Shown here: in pieces, positions 1 through 6,951 of the stretch | How positions within the stretch are numbered: the first letter of the stretch is position 1 | How the letters are laid out: each line of letters begins with the position of its first letter | Assembly (NCBI GenBank): GCA_937920005.1 | Contig: CALETF010000155.1 | Location: 1 to 12,207, forward strand | DNA: 12,207 nucleotides | Direction: 5' to 3' | Source of the DNA: an uncultured Candidatus Altimarinota bacterium | GTDB lineage: Bacteria; Patescibacteriota; Gracilibacteria; BD1-5; JAGOOR01 | Made by a program: the position numbers and the translations under genes | Notes under the pieces: model-generated | Databases searched by the model: none | Told to the model about the DNA's origin: nothing | The model's input: only the letters and a program-made list of their open reading frames with translations

Positions 1-846
1 TACGAGAGGCACATATTGTCGTACGAGGAAATTGAGGATTTTTTCACGATTTTCTTCTGAGATAAGAGTATTCTCTTTTGAGAAAAATGCCCCGTACGCT
101 CCAGCTATATCAAATTTTGGAGCTCCTTCGTGTGTTATTTCATGAAATGCACTGGCGAGATTTTTTTCTGGATGAGCAACCTGTGCTATTTTGAGCCATG
201 CTTCTTGTATTTCACGACGCTTTGGATTCGAGGGATCCATTTTACTGATAGCCCGTGTGATTTCGTCGAAATTGATATCATTGAAGTTTTTTTCTTTCAG
301 CGATTGGCTGCCAGGAAGTTTTTTGATGTAGGTTTTTCGATATTTTGGTACTTCGAGGAACGTTCGGAGACGTCCATATTCTTCTTTTTTGAGAGCGTTT
401 TTGAGCTCATCTTCGCTGAAATCCCCATATTCATCGTGGGCTACTTCGAGACAATTATTAACCATGTTTTCACGAGCTTTGTCTTTTGCTCGGACATCGC
501 TCTCTATCTGAGACATGAGCTGATTGTCGAAACACTTTGTATCGGAGAGAAATTTCTCTACTTCTGCATCAGTGATGTCTGCTCCAGCACTCACGATACC
601 CATCTTGGTACGTTGTTCTGCTGGTATTGATTTGAGTCTTTTTTTGAACTCTTCGAGGAGTTTATCCCGAGAAATACCCTTTTGATGGTATTGTTCTATG
701 AGGTCTTTGAATGTTGTTTCTTTGCGGAGATTGTCACAAAAATTTCTCGTGTGTCGTACTTGTTCACCATGATGAGTCGTCTCTCCAGCACGTCTGTCGA
801 GGTTTTCTCTATTTTCTCCTGGTCATGTTGTCGCTCCAGGTGTCAT
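1..846 (-). CDS. Hypothetical protein, C-terminus cut by window start
   Basis: I do not recognise this protein. The first 282 residues are visible, and the gene runs off the left edge. It is polar and strongly charged, with no signal peptide or membrane segment. The N-terminus is Gly/Thr-rich, followed by helical Lys/Glu-rich sequence. Residues 235-239 read HEITH, which fits the HExxH pattern of zinc peptidases. No supporting third ligand or family context can be seen, so this may be chance. One in-frame TGA (823-825) is residue 8, read as glycine. The ATG at 844-846 is chosen because a TATAAT box lies exactly six bases upstream and because it follows the stop of the preceding minus-strand gene by 30 bases. 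Confidence 0.72.
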
Positions 847-852
847 GGTTTT

Positions 853-858
853 ATTATA
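853..858 (-). promoter_or_regulatory. -10 box, leaderless-type promoter for the 1-846 gene
   Basis: On the minus strand TATAAT is followed by AAAACC and then the ATG, a six-base gap. Transcription starting about seven bases after a -10 box would begin at or next to the start codon, leaving no room for a ribosome binding site. The -35 is weak (TAGACT at a 15-base spacing). Confidence 0.6.
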
Positions 859-876
859 CTGTTTGTATTAAAAAGT

Positions 877-1731
877 CTATCCCTTCTGTTTCTGCCATGC
901 ATTCCATGCACTTGCGAAGACAAATGCGAGGAGGAGGGTAATCCAGAGGACTGGTCCTGTTTGTGTCTTTGTTTGGTCAGCGGTGATGACTGTTTCTTTT
1001 TCTGGTTCAGCAGCATTGAGTGCTGGTGTTTCTTCTGTTGGTGTCGCTGTTTCTTCTGGAGCACTATTGAGTGCTGTTTCTGTGCTGACTTCTTCGACTG
1101 GTTCTGTTACTACTGGATCAGGAGTGGTAGGAGCGGGTGTTGTAGGAGTTGTTGTTACAGGCGCAACGACGACATTTTTCTTGACAGTGAATTTGCCAAG
1201 GACACAGATATTACGTGTCTTTTGATCAGAATCTTCATTTGTCTCCATATCAAAGTCACGGACAACGAGAGGAGAGAGGAAGAGGAGTGTGTCATCTGCT
1301 TTTTTTCCTTGCACTGTTATACCAGCTTTATCAGCGAGTTTATAGAGACCGATTTCTTCACCTTTTTTGATAAATACTTCCTTATGATCAGAGAATGGAG
1401 TCCAAACGAGTGACTCATGATTGGTCCAGAGCTCTTCTGGTTTCTCAGGTTTTGTAGAAAACTTGAGCGCTGTTTTTATTTCTGGAAATTTTTGTTCGTT
1501 GTCATAGATGATTTCTGCTTTTTCTCCACCAGCATGCTTCCAAGGGATTTTCACATCAGTGATGTTGCTGGTCCATCCTTCTCCTGTTTCTGTAGCATCA
1601 AATGTATCTGTATAACACACTTCACAACTATTTGTTCCGAAGCTCGGACTTGAGCTACATTCCGCAGATTGCGGTTCTGCGAAGCTCGAGAGAGCGATAA
1701 TCGGGATGAGGAGGAGTGGTATCTTTTTCAT
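877..1731 (-). CDS. Secreted or surface-anchored protein, unknown function
   Basis: This is a 284-residue protein with the layout of a wall- or membrane-anchored surface protein. Residues 1-18 form a signal peptide (MKK, a hydrophobic run of Leu/Ile/Pro/Ala, then a likely signal peptidase I site after SFA). Residues 25-185 form a folded-looking domain with four cysteines (25, 36, 39, 176), two of them as CEVC. Residues 190-258 are a Pro/Thr/Glu-rich spacer typical of extended stalks. Residues 260-278 are a hydrophobic segment followed by a short Lys-rich tail, consistent with a C-terminal membrane anchor. No known family is recognised. It contains no in-frame TGA and ends in TAG. It has its own promoter (TTGCAA-17-TAAAAT) and a short 5' leader without a Shine-Dalgarno sequence. 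Confidence 0.85.
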   Translation of the reverse strand: MKKIPLLLIPIIALSSFAEPQSAECSSSPSFGTNSCEVCYTDTFDATETGEGWTSNITDVKIPWKHAGGEKAEIIYDNEQKFPEIKTALKFSTKPEKPEELWTNHESLVWTPFSDHKEVFIKKGEEIGLYKLADKAGITVQGKKADDTLLFLSPLVVRDFDMETNEDSDQKTRNICVLGKFTVKKNVVVAPVTTTPTTPAPTTPDPVVTEPVEEVSTETALNSAPEETATPTEETPALNAAEPEKETVITADQTKTQTGPVLWITLLLAFVFASAWNAWQKQKG

Positions 1732-1752
1732 AAAGTGGCAGGTTACGAACTT

Positions 1753-1781
1753 ATTTTATCATAGAAAATATATATTTGCAA
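1753..1781 (-). promoter_or_regulatory. Sigma70-like promoter of the surface-protein gene
   Basis: On the minus strand, -35 TTGCAA (1776-1781), a 17-base spacer and -10 TAAAAT (1753-1758). The -10 ends 21 bases before the ATG, so the predicted 5' leader is about 14 bases. No Shine-Dalgarno sequence is visible in it. Confidence 0.65.
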
Positions 1782-1785
1782 GTTT

Positions 1786-2769
1786 CTATTTTTTTGGTGT
1801 TATAGCATTCAGTTCCCAGCCTGAGCGCTTGAACATAATCTTGTCCATCGTACTCTTGTAGGTTGGTGCGATTTCGAAATGGAGGGATTCGAGGGTGTAG
1901 CCCGTGTCTGAGAGGAATCCATTGAGATCGAGCTTGAGTTCATCTTTTGTTGCTTTCTTCTGCATTTGAGCAAAAGAAACGAGTGTTTTGAGATATTGCG
2001 CGAGTGTTTCCTCGATATCATGACGAACCTGAGAAGCAGATTTGTCACTCGATGCGAGGAAGAGGCGATAGTCTTCTGGTACATCCTTTTGTGGGTCGAG
2101 CATGTCACGATATTGTCGTACATGAGCACCAGCATTTTGGAAATAGGATTCATTTACACCAGCTTCTTTTGTATAACGAGCGAGTGTGACGATGTGCTCG
2201 AGACAATCACGGAAAATAGGAGGATTTTTGCCAAATGCAGGGCGGTGATTGTAGAAGTTGAAACATGCGCGCACAGCTTCGAAACTCTTGAATTCTTCAA
2301 TCATTTTGACGACGGTATCATCGATGAGTTCACTGAGAGCTTCCATCTCGGCGATGTTTTCGTGGAGATAGAGTTCCTCGAGATGCGCTGTTGGCATATG
2401 CTTGAATGATTCGATAGAACCAGCATTTACATATTCTTTTCCACCTGTTGACCATGAGAAAACAGAGGTGCGAAAGAATTGGAGGATTTTGTCACAAGTG
2501 ACTTTTGCATACGAATCACGTGCTGAAGTGAAGAGTTTTGCTTCTTCGAGATCATGACGAATAAGTGTATTTCTGGCCCCAATTCTATTTCCATAGTACT
2601 TCCCAGCATTGTCTGAGAGTTCTTTGTCGATACGCTCGCCAGAGATACAATCACTGAAAATATCCCAGAAGTAGTGAAGCTCTTTTGAGTCACGATATTC
2701 CTGGATTTTCTTGTCTACAACGAGACTATTAATAGTGATCTGACCAGATGAAGGGGTACTAGTTTCCAT
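1786..2769 (-). CDS. Hypothetical soluble protein, 327 residues
   Basis: I do not recognise this protein. It is complete (327 residues, TAA stop), predicted mainly alpha-helical and polar, with no signal peptide or membrane segment. Aromatic and His-rich stretches occur near residues 30-40 and 175-190, but no catalytic motif stands out. It uses no in-frame TGA, so it reads the same under the standard code. The start at 2767-2769 is supported by a well-spaced promoter 23 bases upstream. The next gene on the strand (877-1731) has its own promoter just after this stop, so the two are probably transcribed separately. Confidence 0.82.
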   Translation of the reverse strand: METSTPSSGQITINSLVVDKKIQEYRDSKELHYFWDIFSDCISGERIDKELSDNAGKYYGNRIGARNTLIRHDLEEAKLFTSARDSYAKVTCDKILQFFRTSVFSWSTGGKEYVNAGSIESFKHMPTAHLEELYLHENIAEMEALSELIDDTVVKMIEEFKSFEAVRACFNFYNHRPAFGKNPPIFRDCLEHIVTLARYTKEAGVNESYFQNAGAHVRQYRDMLDPQKDVPEDYRLFLASSDKSASQVRHDIEETLAQYLKTLVSFAQMQKKATKDELKLDLNGFLSDTGYTLESLHFEIAPTYKSTMDKIMFKRSGWELNAITPKK

Positions 2770-2792
2770 AGAGAAAAGGGAGTTACTGTCAC

Positions 2793-2821
2793 ATAGTACC
2801 CTATATTTCTCGTGGATGCAA
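2793..2821 (-). promoter_or_regulatory. Sigma70-like promoter of the 327-residue gene
   Basis: On the minus strand, -35 TTGCAT (2816-2821), a 17-base spacer and -10 TACTAT (2793-2798). The ATG lies 23 bases after the -10, giving a short leader without a Shine-Dalgarno sequence. Confidence 0.6.
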
Positions 2822-2860
2822 ATATTTCTCCATTAATTTTTGTCATTCTGAATCGATTCA

Positions 2861-2992
2861 TTTGGTACTTTTGATGGCAAAAGTACCCAAAAACCACCGA
2901 AAGCAAATAAACTCGCTCTCCTATTCAGCATTTTACTTTCTGTTTTCGTGACGCTCAGACAGTATTTGCTCTCGGACTCTCGTTTCTGTTTT
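2861..2992 (-). repeat. Dispersed intergenic repeat, copy A (132 bp, structured)
   Basis: This copy is nearly identical to 5954-6084. One end carries a perfect hairpin (2864-2887, 10-bp stem GGTACTTTTG/CAAAAGTACC, loop ATGG). Next to it is a longer-range inverted repeat, CCGAAAGCAAATA (2897-2909) against TATTTGCTCTCGG (2963-2975), with 12 of 13 positions pairing. The interior (about 2920-2940) is the only part that differs clearly between copies. It fills the gap between the 3' end of the peptidase gene and the promoter of the next gene, and has no credible ORF. Confidence 0.85.
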
Positions 2993-3009
2993 TCTGTAGA
3001 TAAAGTCCA

Positions 3010-4812
3010 TTATTTTGTACTTTGTGCTTTGTCTTGTGTACTTGCTTCAAACTCGACGAGCCACGATTCAATTGTCGCAAATGCTTCGCTATAAAACGCT
3101 GGTTTGGTCACGTCGATGCCGATAGATTGTAATATTTCAACAGGCGGGACGCTTCCGCCAGAGGAGAGGAGTTTGATATAATCCTCTATCATCGCGCTGC
3201 CTTCGCGCTTGTATTTCTCGACGAGAGCGAGAGAGACGAGCATTCAGAAAGAGTATGCGTAGCAGTAAAACGGTGTTGCGAAGATATGTGGAATTGCTGA
3301 CCAAGTATAGTTTTTTTCTGGTGGTAATATCGGTGTCACGACATCGCCTGAGAGTTTCCGAGATTCTTCATCCCACCAGAGATTGAGTTCTTTGTAGGTC
3401 ATTTCACCACCAGCGTGGATATGTTCGTGGACTCGACGTTCGAAGCTGACATACATGATCTGTCGGTGAATAGAACCAAAGACATCGAGGAGTTTTTGAT
3501 TGAGGAGTTCGAGTTTTTCTTCAGGGGAGAGTGTCGCTTGGATGCGTTCCATCAGGAGAGACTCTGAGAAAATACTCGCCGTCTCTGCGAGGACGAGTGG
3601 TGCATCGTAGACAGGGGATTTCTGGACTTGTGCGAGATGACCGTGGATAGCATGTCCGAGCTCATGCGCGAGGGTAAATACATCATCTATTGTGTCTGTG
3701 AAATTGAGCAGTACAAAGCTCTCAAGTCCCTTGTCATAGCTCGCGAAAGCGCCTCCGCGTTTCCCCGCTTTTGGGAAAACATCGACACGTCCTTCGTTCA
3801 TCATGCTCTGTGCATAGCTCCCAAATCGGCTATCAAATCCGTCAAACATATCCTGTACCATTTTCATCGCTTCATCGTAGCTCACCTTTTTCTCGATTTT
3901 GAAAATTGGCGCATGCACATCATAGCCGTAGAGTGTCTCGACGCCGAGATGCTTCTGTTTCGCACGGAGAAAACGCTGATAGAGTGGATAGTATTTCTGC
4001 ACTTCAGACATGAGTGTATCGACGACATTGTCAGGTACTTGTTCACTGATATTGCGCTTACTCATGACTGTCTTGTACCCTCGGAGTTCCATTGAAGAAC
4101 TCCAGTTTTTTACAATACCCGCGTAGAGATTGCCGAGCGTAATCTGATTCTGATGGACGAGATAGACACTATTCATCGATTCTGCTGCTTTCCGACGAAT
4201 ATCGCGATTTGGATTTTTTGCGAACGCTCTCATCTCTTCCTCTGTCAGTTTCTTCTCTGTGCCGTCTTCTCACGTCCAAGGAAATTCAAACGAACTGCGT
4301 AACTCTTCATGCAGTCCAAATATCCCAAGGGCACGAGACTTTTTATTGAGGGCTTGTTCGACCTTTTCCTCAAGCACATACTGGACGCTATTGGCTGTCT
4401 CGATGAGATCATTGCGGTACGCTGCGAGGAGTGGTGATTCGGCGAAAGCACGGATTTTTTCTGCACCGAGTTCTTTCCATTCTTGGCTTACAAAGAGCGT
4501 CAGTTCTGAGAGTTGAATCCCCAGATATTCGAGCTCTCCGAGCTTTTTCTGGACTTCTGTGTCTTGTGTATCGAGTGCTGAGAGATACGACAGATAATGC
4601 ATCGTCTTCTTGCCGACCATGTCCATCGTCTCGTTGTACTCGTAGTATTCGAGCACTTCTTCTGGTGTGCTAAATTGCTTGATCTTGCCACGATAACGCT
4701 CAGCAAATGCTCGCGTCACAGGAAGCCATGTCGCTATATCCGCATCAATGCGCGAATCAGTAAGTGAATCGTAGAAGTAGTGGGGGAGGTTCCAGGAGGT
4801 AGATGAGTTCAT
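3010..4812 (-). CDS. pepF: Oligoendopeptidase F, M3 family zinc peptidase
   Basis: This cytoplasmic zinc metallopeptidase cleaves short peptides and takes part in peptide turnover and amino acid recycling. The full 600 residues match the family's usual length. The N-terminal helical domain (about 1-190) is followed by the catalytic domain, with zinc motif HELGH at 383-387 and the likely third ligand at Glu410 (in LAETAS). The family's C-terminal region around YAYSFGMLVSLAL is present. Two in-frame TGA codons, residue 181 (4270-4272) and residue 523 (3244-3246), join three fragments lying in one frame. Residue 523 sits where family members have the conserved Gly after YaF, which is direct evidence that TGA means glycine here. 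The ATG at 4810-4812 lies six bases after a TATAAT box. The last codons overlap a TTTGTAC-type simple sequence. Confidence 0.95.
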
Positions 4813-4818
4813 AGGGGG

Positions 4819-4824
4819 ATTATA
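4819..4824 (-). promoter_or_regulatory. -10 box, leaderless-type promoter of pepF
   Basis: On the minus strand TATAAT, then CCCCCT, then ATG: a six-base gap. A possible -35 is TTGTAG at a 16-base spacing. It shares the 78-base divergent intergenic region with the HEPN gene promoter. Confidence 0.6.
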
Positions 4825-4878
4825 TTTTTTGATATCTAAACTACAACTACTTTAAATTTACTTTAACAATAATTACAT

Positions 4879-4884
4879 TACTAT
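4879..4884 (+). promoter_or_regulatory. -10 box, leaderless-type promoter of the HEPN gene
   Basis: TACTAT is followed by TTTTAT and ATG, again a six-base gap. A weak -35 candidate, TTTACT, lies 16 bases upstream. Confidence 0.5.
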
Positions 4885-4890
4885 TTTTAT

Positions 4891-5526
4891 ATGTTGCGTC
4901 AAACAGCTTTTCATACTCCGTCTTGGTTAGATAGGGCTCGTAGTTTTTATAAAGAAATTACTGAATTAGATTGAGTTTATTGTAAGTACTCGGAGTCCTA
5001 TAACTTGTTTTATTTTTCTTTAATTTGTTTTATTGAATATCTGCCACTAGATATTCTTAATATTATTAAATCTAGTGATCAAAAAAAATTTTCTAAAGCA
5101 TTCTTCAGAATTTTTCAAAATCTTTATTTTTCTGAGAAGTACCATGCTATGGAATATATTTTTGATATACAGGAATCAGATTCTGAGAGCTACAAATTGA
5201 AAGAAGATATTTGTCGAGCAGTTGAAAATATCAATATACTTAGAAATGTTATTGCTCATAATTACTGATATATAAGATACTTTCCTGATCTTACTCAGGA
5301 ATGAACTTTATTAGATAAAATTGATGAATCTAAATTGGCAAAATTTTGTACGCCAGAAGAGGCAAAAAAATATTTTTTAAAAATTCAGGAAATAGCAAAA
5401 GATCTAATAATATTATGAAGAAGACAGTCTAAATTTTTAAAGTTATCAGGTAATAATGATTTAGATTTATTTGTTTTTAAGCCTCTTGAAAATTCTCTAA
5501 AAGAAGTTGAGCAGATTATAAACTAG
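4891..5526 (+). CDS. HEPN-domain protein, possible RNase toxin or defence protein
   Basis: This 211-residue, helix-rich protein contains RNVIAH at 118-123, followed by NYG. This is the R-x4-H motif of HEPN domains, which in many toxin and antiviral proteins forms the RNA-cleaving site. Predicted helices before and after it fit the HEPN fold, but the exact family is not clear and a non-catalytic HEPN protein is possible. Four in-frame TGA codons (4972, 5266, 5302, 5416) are read as Gly, and the gene ends in TAG. It is visibly more AT-rich than its neighbours, favouring TTA and ATA codons where they favour CTC and ATC, which suggests acquisition by transfer. No nucleotidyltransferase or other antitoxin partner lies next to it. 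Its 3' end overlaps the convergent DUF1398 gene by 11 bases. An alternative start is Met at 5005, but that would remove about 38 residues and lose the promoter match. Confidence 0.7.
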
Positions 5527-5908
5527 GAATCTCCTCCTCTAACATCACATTTCCAGCTGTGTCATAATAGGTACAAGTTATCGCTTTTGTATCGACAGTC
5601 CATTTTAGGACACCAGCGCGGGCAGCATCTCGGCAGAAGGTCATATAGTCGGTTTCTCCTCGTTGGTGTGCCTGGAGTCGCTTGCGAAATCCCGATGCAT
5701 CGCTCGTGTCTGCGACGGTGAGAGCTTCGTATTTGGCAGGGGAGACGAGTGTGTCTGCTGTGTCACCGAAATATTCTCCATGACCATCATGGACGTAGAT
5801 GTCGTACTTCCGCACTCCGAGTGTGATGAGGTCGGCGACGTAGTGTGGAAAGTCGGCACCGCTTTTGACTTTTGCGTGTGCTTCGCGGATTTGGTCGAGA
5901 GTGAACAT
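5516..5908 (-). CDS. DUF1398 family protein
   Basis: This 130-residue protein resembles the DUF1398 family (the E. coli YbcV type). The visible family signature is an N-terminal helix with EAHAKVKSGADFP, then YVADLITLGVRKYDIYV and the DGHGEYFG stretch. The family is small, probably cytoplasmic, and has no established biochemical function; it turns up in prophages and in chromosomes. The start at 5906-5908 is chosen over an in-frame ATG at 5998. The family's N-terminus begins here, a TATAAT box lies six bases upstream, and the longer version would translate into the dispersed repeat. The gene has no in-frame TGA and ends in TAA inside the end of the convergent HEPN gene. Confidence 0.85.
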   Translation of the reverse strand: MFTLDQIREAHAKVKSGADFPHYVADLITLGVRKYDIYVHDGHGEYFGDTADTLVSPAKYEALTVADTSDASGFRKRLQAHQRGETDYMTFCRDAARAGVLKWTVDTKAITCTYYDTAGNVMLEEEIPSL

Positions 5909-5914
5909 AGGTGT

Positions 5915-5920
5915 ATTATA
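5915..5920 (-). promoter_or_regulatory. -10 box, leaderless-type promoter of the DUF1398 gene
   Basis: On the minus strand TATAAT, then ACACCT, then ATG (six-base gap). A partial -35 (AGTACA) lies 17 bases upstream. It supports the short start of this gene. Confidence 0.6.
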
Positions 5921-5953
5921 TTCAATTTCGATTTCTTTGTACTCGATATTTCC

Positions 5954-6084
5954 TTTGGTACTTTTGATGGCAAAAGTACCCAAAACCACCGAAAGCAAAT
6001 AAACTCGCTCTCCACTTTAGCGGCTTATTTTCTGTTTTCAGGACGCTCAAACAGTATTTGCTCTCGGGCTCTCGTTTCTGTTTT
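5954..6084 (-). repeat. Dispersed intergenic repeat, copy B (131 bp, structured)
   Basis: This is the second copy of the element at 2861-2992, in the same orientation and the same setting: beyond the 3' end of one minus-strand gene and before the promoter of the next. The terminal hairpin is identical (5957-5980), as are the two inverted-repeat arms (5989-6001 and 6055-6067). Differences cluster in the interior (about 6013-6027), with scattered substitutions and a one-base difference in an A run. Confidence 0.85.
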
Positions 6085-6086
6085 AG

Positions 6087-6108
6087 TGAGAGATAGTTTT
6101 ATCTCTCA
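6087..6108 (-). terminator. Hairpin after the small two-gene unit, possible terminator
   Basis: A perfect 9-bp stem (TGAGAGATA / TATCTCTCA) with a 4-base loop starts 12 bases beyond the stop of the 121-residue gene. There is no clear T run after it on the minus strand, so a classic intrinsic terminator is not certain; it may instead stabilise the mRNA end. Confidence 0.4.
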
Positions 6109-6120
6109 AACCTCGTTTCT

Positions 6121-6486
6121 TTATTTGAGAGCTTCTTGAATCTTTCACTCAATTTCAGTGAGGACTTCTTTTGCGAGTTCCATGCGCTTTTGTCTCACGT
6201 GTTTATCTGCGCCAACGATAACCCTGACACATTCTTTGTCTGATATGAGTTCTATGACACGATTTCTATGTTTTTCTATTGCTTCTAATATTTGTTTTAG
6301 AGATTCTTTATCTACATGTGCTCGAGCTTCCGCACTGCCCAGGAGTTTTCTCAGAGTGACTCATATTGTATCTACTACTGTTTGTGGGTATTCAAGTTTT
6401 CCCGCAATATCACGTCACCCGTCTTTTATTTTTCCAACATTTGAGTCTGGAAGAGATGTGAGAGGATTGGTTGGTTGAGGGTTCAT
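6121..6486 (-). CDS. Hypothetical protein, 121 residues
   Basis: I do not recognise this protein. It is small and soluble, with a Pro/Gly-containing N-terminal 40 residues and a strongly helical, charged remainder (about 45-121). Three in-frame TGA codons (6415, 6361 and 6145 as the low coordinate of each) are read as glycine, and it ends in TAA. Under the standard code only short pieces remain, so it is invisible to ordinary gene callers. It begins eight bases after the stop of the 116-residue gene upstream, so the two are very likely co-transcribed. No Shine-Dalgarno sequence precedes the ATG. Confidence 0.75.
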
Positions 6487-6494
6487 AATTTTAA

Positions 6495-6845
6495 TTATTT
6501 TTTATTGATTATCTCGTGCACTGCTGATTTGAACGCGTGAATCGGTAATACGTGAAAATGACCTGTGACATCACCAATATCACGTTCATCCATGGTAGTA
6601 TCAAATTCTTTTTCTGATTTTATTTCGTCTCATTTTTTTGGTGTGAGCGTGACGGTCACTTTCCCTGATTTTTCTGCTGGTTGTTGATATTTTACCGTAC
6701 AAGAGAGGCCAGTTACTATTTGAATTGTTGCATTATCTCTTAATTTATCCTGTATTCTGAGAATATCTGGCTCTACTTTTGCTCAGACGAGTTTCGAGAT
6801 TGCTTGCGCTAAAACGACATTATTTGGATATTCTTCTGACTTCAT
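6495..6845 (-). CDS. Hypothetical protein, 116 residues
   Basis: I do not recognise this protein. It has a helical N-terminus, a central stretch of alternating polar and hydrophobic residues that looks like beta strands (about 45-80), and a helical C-terminus with several histidines (HFHVLPIHAF). Two in-frame TGA codons (6783-6785 and 6630-6632) are read as Gly; the stop is TAA. It is the first gene of a two-gene unit with 6121-6486 and is divergent from the MATE gene. The start at 6843-6845 is preferred over an in-frame ATG at 6864-6866, because the latter lies one base after the likely -10 box and would be upstream of the transcription start. Confidence 0.72.
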
Positions 6846-6867
6846 ATAATAAAAGGTTATATACATA

Positions 6868-6894
6868 ATTTTACTTCCTTATTTCTTTTGTCAA
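6868..6894 (-). promoter_or_regulatory. Possible promoter of the small two-gene unit
   Basis: On the minus strand a consensus -35 TTGACA (6889-6894) and -10 TAAAAT (6868-6873) are 15 bases apart, shorter than ideal. The -35 overlaps the small inverted repeat CTTTTG-T-CAAAAG (6885-6897), a possible protein-binding site. Confidence 0.4.
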
Positions 6895-6937
6895 AAGTAC
6901 TCTCTTTATTTTGTAATTTGTATTTTGTACTTTGTCT

Positions 6938-6943
6938 TATAAT
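6938..6943 (+). promoter_or_regulatory. -10 box of the MATE gene
   Basis: TATAAT ends eight bases before the ATG, so the transcript would be leaderless or nearly so. No good -35 is visible in the T/G-rich simple sequence upstream (6905-6937). Confidence 0.55.
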
Positions 6944-6951
6944 TCGGTTCT

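Noticed and set aside
130..1413. Plus-strand open frames rich in Phe, Cys and Ser
   Set aside because: They are antisense to well-supported minus-strand genes and have the composition expected of complementary-strand reading.
2715..2906. Small minus-strand frame across repeat A
   Set aside because: It covers the hairpin, a promoter and the start of the 327-residue gene, and no family or start signal supports it.
3010..4812. PepF as three broken pieces or a pseudogene
   Set aside because: All pieces are in one frame separated only by TGA, and the joined 600-residue protein has the complete family layout.
5909..5998. Longer DUF1398 start at 5998, adding 30 residues
   Set aside because: The extra part is translated from repeat copy B. 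Copy A gives a similar MLSVV start (2906) with no gene behind it, and the family N-terminus and a -10 box support 5908.
6885..6897. Third copy of the dispersed repeat hairpin
   Set aside because: Only CTTTTG/CAAAAG plus GTAC is shared; the rest of the 131-bp element is absent, so it is at most a remnant.
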